DNA of 64,000 bases, taken from positions 561,073-625,072 of the forward strand of contig NZ_WTUX01000011.1 of assembly GCF_009882975.1 (NCBI RefSeq), given 5' to 3'. Of this stretch, positions 57,034-64,000 are shown piece by piece. A model generated the notes under the pieces. The model had not been told where the DNA came from and did no database searches. It saw only the letters and a list, made by a program, of their open reading frames with translations. Position 1 is the first letter of the stretch. Every line of letters begins with the position of its first letter. The DNA comes from Maritimibacter harenae. GTDB lineage: Bacteria > Pseudomonadota > Alphaproteobacteria > Rhodobacterales > Rhodobacteraceae. The position numbers and the translations under genes were made by a program.

Positions 57034-57858
57034 GTGCTCACCCGCTTCGCGCCGTCGCCGACGGGGCTTCTGCACCTCGGGCATGCCTTCTCGGCACTGA
57101 CCGTATGGCGCGTGGCCGAGGAGCTTGGCGGGACCGCGCTCCTGCGCATCGAGGACACCGACAGCACCCGCTGCCGCCCCGACTTCGAGGACGCGATCCA
57201 CGAGGATCTGCACTGGCTCGGTCTCGACTGGCCCCGGCCCGTCCGGCGCCAGTCGGAGCACCTGGCGGACTACGCCGATACGCTCGACACGCTCGCCGCG
57301 CGCGGTCTGCTCTACCCGTGCTCCTGTTCGCGCAAGCAGATCGCGCAGGCCGGGGCGCAGCCGGGATGGGACGGGCTCGTCTACCCGGGCACCTGCCGCC
57401 ACCGCCCGATGGCGGACGCGCGACCCGGCGACGCCCTGCGCCTGAACCTCGCGGCCGCGCTCGACGCCGCCGGCCCGCCGCCCGCCTTCACGGAAACCGG
57501 GCCGCTCCGTCCCGGCAGCCACCGCCCGGACCCGCAGGCCCTGCTCTCCGGGGTCGGCGACCCGGTGCTCAGGCGCAAACAGACCGGCGATCCGGCCTAC
57601 CACCTCGCCTGCCCGCAGGACGACGCCGCACAGCAGATCACCCACGTGGTGCGCGGCGCGGACCTGTGGAACGCCACCTTCCTTCACGTGGTGCTGCAAA
57701 CGCTCATGGGCTGGCCGGTCCCGACCTACCACCACCACGATCTCGTCCGCGACGAGGGCGGCACGCGGCTCGCCAAGATCGCCCACAGCCGCGCGATCCG
57801 CGCCTACCGCGAAGACGGGCTCACCCCCCGGCAGGTCAAAGCCCTCGTCGGTTTCTGA
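57034..57858 (+). CDS. gluQ: Glutamyl-Q tRNA(Asp) synthetase
   Basis: 274 residues, the short form lacking the anticodon-binding domain of GluRS. HLGH at 14-17, ALLRIEDTDSTR, the zinc cysteines in YPCSCSRKQI and GTCRH, and a KMSKS-like LAKIAHS. It attaches glutamate to queuosine in tRNA-Asp, complementing queA elsewhere in the window. GTG start with GGAG inside the previous gene's last codons. Confidence 0.94.
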   Translation: MLTRFAPSPTGLLHLGHAFSALTVWRVAEELGGTALLRIEDTDSTRCRPDFEDAIHEDLHWLGLDWPRPVRRQSEHLADYADTLDTLAARGLLYPCSCSRKQIAQAGAQPGWDGLVYPGTCRHRPMADARPGDALRLNLAAALDAAGPPPAFTETGPLRPGSHRPDPQALLSGVGDPVLRRKQTGDPAYHLACPQDDAAQQITHVVRGADLWNATFLHVVLQTLMGWPVPTYHHHDLVRDEGGTRLAKIAHSRAIRAYREDGLTPRQVKALVGF

Positions 57859-57869
57859 CCTTCATCGTT

Positions 57870-57932
57870 CGACAAATACTTCGGGAGGTCAGGAGGGCTG
57901 GCCCTCCTGAGGCGGCGCAGCCGCCTCCCCGC
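57870..57932. repeat. Intergenic GC-rich palindromic repeat, copy C
   Basis: GACAAATACTTCGGGAGG, then AGGAGGGCTGGCCCTCCT and a second palindrome GGCGGC-GCA-GCCGCC, between convergent gluQ and hisI. Same layout as copies A and B. Confidence 0.6.
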
Positions 57933-57966
57933 CGCGACGGATGCCGCAGGCAGGCCGGCGCAACCC

Positions 57967-58326
57967 TCACGCCATCGGCGTCAGGATCTCGACCTCGTCC
58001 CCGTCGCGCACCGCCGTGTAGAAGCACGACCGCCGGTTCGTGTGGCAGGCCGGCCCGGCCTGCTCGACGAGCGCCAGCAGGCAATCGCGGTCGCAATCGA
58101 CGCGCAGCTCGATAAGCGTCTGGACATGGCCCGAGCTTTCGCCCTTCACCCAGAAGCTCTGGCGCGAACGGCTCCAGTAGGTCACGCGCCCGGTCTCGAG
58201 GGTCCGGGCCACGGCCTCCTCGTTCATCCAGGCGACCATCAGGACCTCCCCCGAGACGGCGTCCTGCGCCACGCAGGGGATCAAACCCTTGTGATCATAG
58301 ACCAAGGTCGAGGGATCGAAGGCCAT
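57967..58326 (-). CDS. hisI: Phosphoribosyl-AMP cyclohydrolase
   Basis: 119 residues from the ATG at 58326, with AAGGAA upstream. Metal-binding motif [13 protein letters not shown] and the blocks [34 protein letters not shown] and [10 protein letters not shown] are HisI hallmarks. It hydrolyses PR-AMP, the third step of histidine synthesis. It is a stand-alone HisI rather than a HisIE fusion. It is divergent from the scaffold gene. Confidence 0.97.
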   Translation of the reverse strand: MAFDPSTLVYDHKGLIPCVAQDAVSGEVLMVAWMNEEAVARTLETGRVTYWSRSRQSFWVKGESSGHVQTLIELRVDCDRDCLLALVEQAGPACHTNRRSCFYTAVRDGDEVEILTPMA

Positions 58327-58390
58327 GCCGGTTCCTTTCCAAACGCGTTTGCCTGCCCTATCTAGGAGGGACGCGACCAAAGGGAAAGCC

Positions 58391-58834
58391 ATGTCCGACG
58401 CCGACCTGATCAAGCTCTATTCCAAGCGCATCCTCGCGCTTGCCGCCGATATCCCGCATCACGGCCGGCTCGAGGCGCCGCAGGGCACGTCCAAGAAGCG
58501 CTCGCCGCTGTGCGGGTCGACCGTCACGGCCGACGTGCGGATGGAGAACGGCCGCATCGCGGATTTCGCCCAGAACGTGAAGGCCTGCGCGCTCGGACAG
58601 GCCTCGTCGGCCATTCTCGGCGCGCATGTGCTGGGCCAGGACCGGGCGTCGATCCAGGCTGCCCGCGATGCGCTGGTCACGATGCTCAAGGAAGACGGGC
58701 CGACACCGCCCGCCCCCTTCGACGATCTCGAGGTCCTGCGACCGGCGCGGGAGTTCAAGAACCGCCATCCTTCGATCCTGCTCGCCTGGGACGCGACGCT
58801 CGCGGCCATGGACGAGGCGCAGGAAGCGGCCTGA
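58391..58834 (+). CDS. Iron-sulfur cluster scaffold, NifU/IscU N-terminal type
   Basis: 147 residues from the ATG at 58391. Motifs [12 protein letters not shown] and [11 protein letters not shown] give two of the three cysteines of IscU-like scaffolds; the third position is less clear (no third Cys is seen before the C-terminus). It may carry clusters or act as a SufU-like sulfur acceptor for the Suf machinery. 64 bp separate it from the divergent hisI. Confidence 0.82.
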   Translation: MSDADLIKLYSKRILALAADIPHHGRLEAPQGTSKKRSPLCGSTVTADVRMENGRIADFAQNVKACALGQASSAILGAHVLGQDRASIQAARDALVTMLKEDGPTPPAPFDDLEVLRPAREFKNRHPSILLAWDATLAAMDEAQEAA

Positions 58835-58843
58835 TCCCCGGAA

Positions 58844-58885
58844 CAATCGGCACAAAAAAACCGCCGCCTCGGGACGAGGCGGCGG
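58844..58885 (-). terminator. Intrinsic terminator of the small SOS-linked gene
   Basis: Perfect 11-bp stem CCGCCGCCTCG / CGAGGCGGCGG with a 3-nt loop, followed on the minus strand by seven T. The only minus-strand gene it can serve is the small one at 59018..59140 (or recG beyond). It lies just after the scaffold gene's stop on the other strand. Confidence 0.9.
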
Positions 58886-59017
58886 CAGTTGTGCGGTGTG
58901 GGTCGGACCCGGGGAATGAGGCAGAAACCGGGTTGGGACAGGCGACGTGGGGAACGTCTGGCATGGACTGTGGGACAGGATGCCGGGACCCTTTGACCGC
59001 AGGCAGAAACTCGGGTG

Positions 59018-59140
59018 TCAGATGAAGCTGGGCAGGTAGAGCACCGCGACAAGACCGATCATCAGCGCGGCGGCCCCTGCCATGTCCTGCCAGATGGTGG
59101 CGCGGGACCGGTTCAGCACGTGGCGGATCTCGTTCAGCAT
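59018..59140 (-). CDS. 40-residue single-pass membrane protein under LexA-type boxes
   Basis: The ATG at 59140 has AGGAG at a 6-nt spacing. The protein begins with a basic amphipathic stretch (MLNEIRHVLNRSRATIWQD) and then has one hydrophobic helix of about 19 residues with a short C-terminal end (LPSFI). The upstream 130 bp hold two exact GTTC-N7-GTTC sites and extra half-sites, and an intrinsic terminator follows 130 bp after the stop. Small SOS-induced inner-membrane proteins that halt division (such as Caulobacter SidA) have this size and topology, but I see no sequence evidence of homology. The function is unknown. Confidence 0.68.
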   Translation of the reverse strand: MLNEIRHVLNRSRATIWQDMAGAAALMIGLVAVLYLPSFI

Positions 59141-59161
59141 GGTGGGCTCCTGCTCTGTCGT

Positions 59162-59253
59162 GTTCTCTTCGCGTTCTGTGTTAACCTTTTGTTCTCATAT
59201 CGACGCCCGTTCTGTAAAGAACTTTTTGAGAACATATGAGAACTTTTAGGAAC
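59162..59253. promoter_or_regulatory. Cluster of LexA (SOS) boxes
   Basis: GTTC-N7-GTTC at 59162-59176 (plus strand) and GAAC-N7-GAAC at 59219-59233 (the same motif read on the minus strand) match the alphaproteobacterial LexA consensus exactly. Further half-sites follow: GAAC at 59240 and 59250 in near-helical phase, and GTTC at 59191 and 59209. The region is AT-rich and lies directly before the small gene at 59140. Confidence 0.75.
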
Positions 59254-59272
59254 GCACCCGGAGAATGGCGCT

Positions 59273-63504
<4,232 letters not shown>

Positions 63505-63572
63505 TCACTTGGTCCGACCACAGATAGAGCCGCCTCGCCTGCCCGTCCAGCCACCGGTTGACCCGGAAAAGG

Positions 63573-63641
63573 CCCGGCCGGGGGTGCCGGCCGGGTCGAG
63601 GTGGGAGGGTCGAAATGAAAGCGCCGGGGTACACCCGGCGC
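63573..63641 (-). terminator. Tandem hairpins downstream of ctrA
   Basis: Two perfect stems: GCGCCGGG / CCCGGCGC (63621-63641) and CCCGGCCGG / CCGGCCGGG (63573-63595). On the minus strand they are followed by TTTCATTT and CCTTTTCC respectively, so they can stop the ctrA transcript before ligA. Confidence 0.75.
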
Positions 63642-63653
63642 CCGGGGTCACGC

Positions 63654-64000
63654 TCAGGCGCCCAAGGCCACCTTGTCATCCATCTCCGCCGGTTCGGGAT
63701 CGCGCAGCACGTAGCCGCGGCCCCAAACGGTTTCGATGTAGTTCTCGCCATCCGTGGCCTCGGCGAGTTTCTTGCGCAGCTTGCAGATGAACACGTCGAT
63801 GATCTTGAGTTCCGGTTCGTCCATGCCGCCGTAGAGATGGTTGAGAAACATCTCCTTGGTGAGCGTCGTGCCCTTGCGCAGGCTCAGAAGCTCCAGCATC
63901 TGGTATTCCTTGCCCGTCAGGTGCACGGGGCGCCCGTCCACCTCCACCGATTTGGCGTCCAGGTTGACCGCCACGCGCCCTGTCTCGATCACCGACTGGG
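63654..64000 (-). CDS. ctrA: Cell-cycle response regulator CtrA, C-terminal part (truncated by window edge)
   Basis: About 115 residues are visible, entering from the right edge in frame. They contain the OmpR-type winged helix with the very characteristic [33 protein letters not shown] and [14 protein letters not shown], which identify CtrA. The receiver domain lies outside. The protein ends in Gly-Ala (VALGA) rather than the Ala-Ala used in Caulobacter for ClpXP recognition. In Rhodobacterales CtrA mainly controls motility and gene-transfer agents rather than replication. Confidence 0.95.
   Translation of the reverse strand, partial: QSVIETGRVAVNLDAKSVEVDGRPVHLTGKEYQMLELLSLRKGTTLTKEMFLNHLYGGMDEPELKIIDVFICKLRKKLAEATDGENYIETVWGRGYVLRDPEPAEMDDKVALGA

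Overview
The window is a 64-kb piece of a high-GC alphaproteobacterial chromosome, most likely Rhodobacterales (Roseobacter/Rhodobacter type). Grounds: a CtrA gene at the right edge beside ligA-recG, alphaproteobacterial LexA boxes (GTTC-N7-GTTC), an IscR-like Rrf2 protein without the three-cysteine cluster motif, a DUF6456 protein paired with a DUF6477 protein, and dense, often ATGA-overlapping gene packing. About 66 protein genes are supported. I found no rRNA, tRNA, CRISPR array, prophage or insertion sequence; this is core chromosome rather than an accessory island.

Layout, left half. 0.15-8.8 kb: envelope genes (DUF2189 membrane protein; a bactofilin overlapping an M23 endopeptidase; DUF455; Bcp peroxiredoxin; a large AsmA-like protein) and queA. 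8.8-14.5 kb: a periplasmic peptide-binding protein, a candidate intergenic sRNA with its own promoter and terminator, ArgO-type exporter, DUF502, the pseudouridine-degrading pair psuG/pfkB-kinase, and a cupin. 14.6-16.6 kb: rpsB-tsf. 16.8-25.3 kb: the phosphate regulon phoR-pstSCAB-phoU-phoB behind a clear triple Pho box, followed by a LuxR-type solo regulator. 25.4-29.6 kb: a receiver-like orphan, the divergent DUF6456/DUF6477 pair around two exact DnaA boxes, and an MttB-family methyltransferase with a cupin.

Layout, right half. 29.7-38.0 kb: guaA, FkbM methyltransferase, a tiny zinc-ribbon membrane protein, an EamA transporter, a P-loop protein, metA (with the acetyl-CoA-specificity glutamate), a hydrolase, ppk2 and a TetR regulator. 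38.1-45.6 kb: an iron-sulfur assembly operon iscR-like/cysteine desulfurase/sufB/sufC/sufD/two YIP1 membrane proteins/sufS, all on the minus strand. 45.8-50.0 kb: hydrolase, small helical protein, VIT-family transporter, M32 carboxypeptidase, ctaA. 50.2-58.8 kb: gyrA, a GMC oxidoreductase with a signal-bearing partner, a structured candidate RNA, trmFO, a methyltransferase, gluQRS, hisI and a NifU/IscU-type scaffold. 58.9-64 kb: a 40-residue single-pass membrane protein behind LexA boxes, recG, ligA and the C-terminal half of ctrA.

The strongest candidate for something undescribed is the 40-aa membrane protein (59018..59140, minus): it has a good ribosome binding site, its own intrinsic terminator and two exact LexA boxes plus extra half-sites, and sits between recG and hisI/scaffold genes. 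By organisation it resembles SOS-induced small division inhibitors, though no homology is claimed. Next are the sRNA candidate at 10790..10866 and the DnaA-box pair at 26987..27025. A short GC-rich palindromic repeat occurs three times in intergenic gaps (29.6, 38.0 and 57.9 kb).
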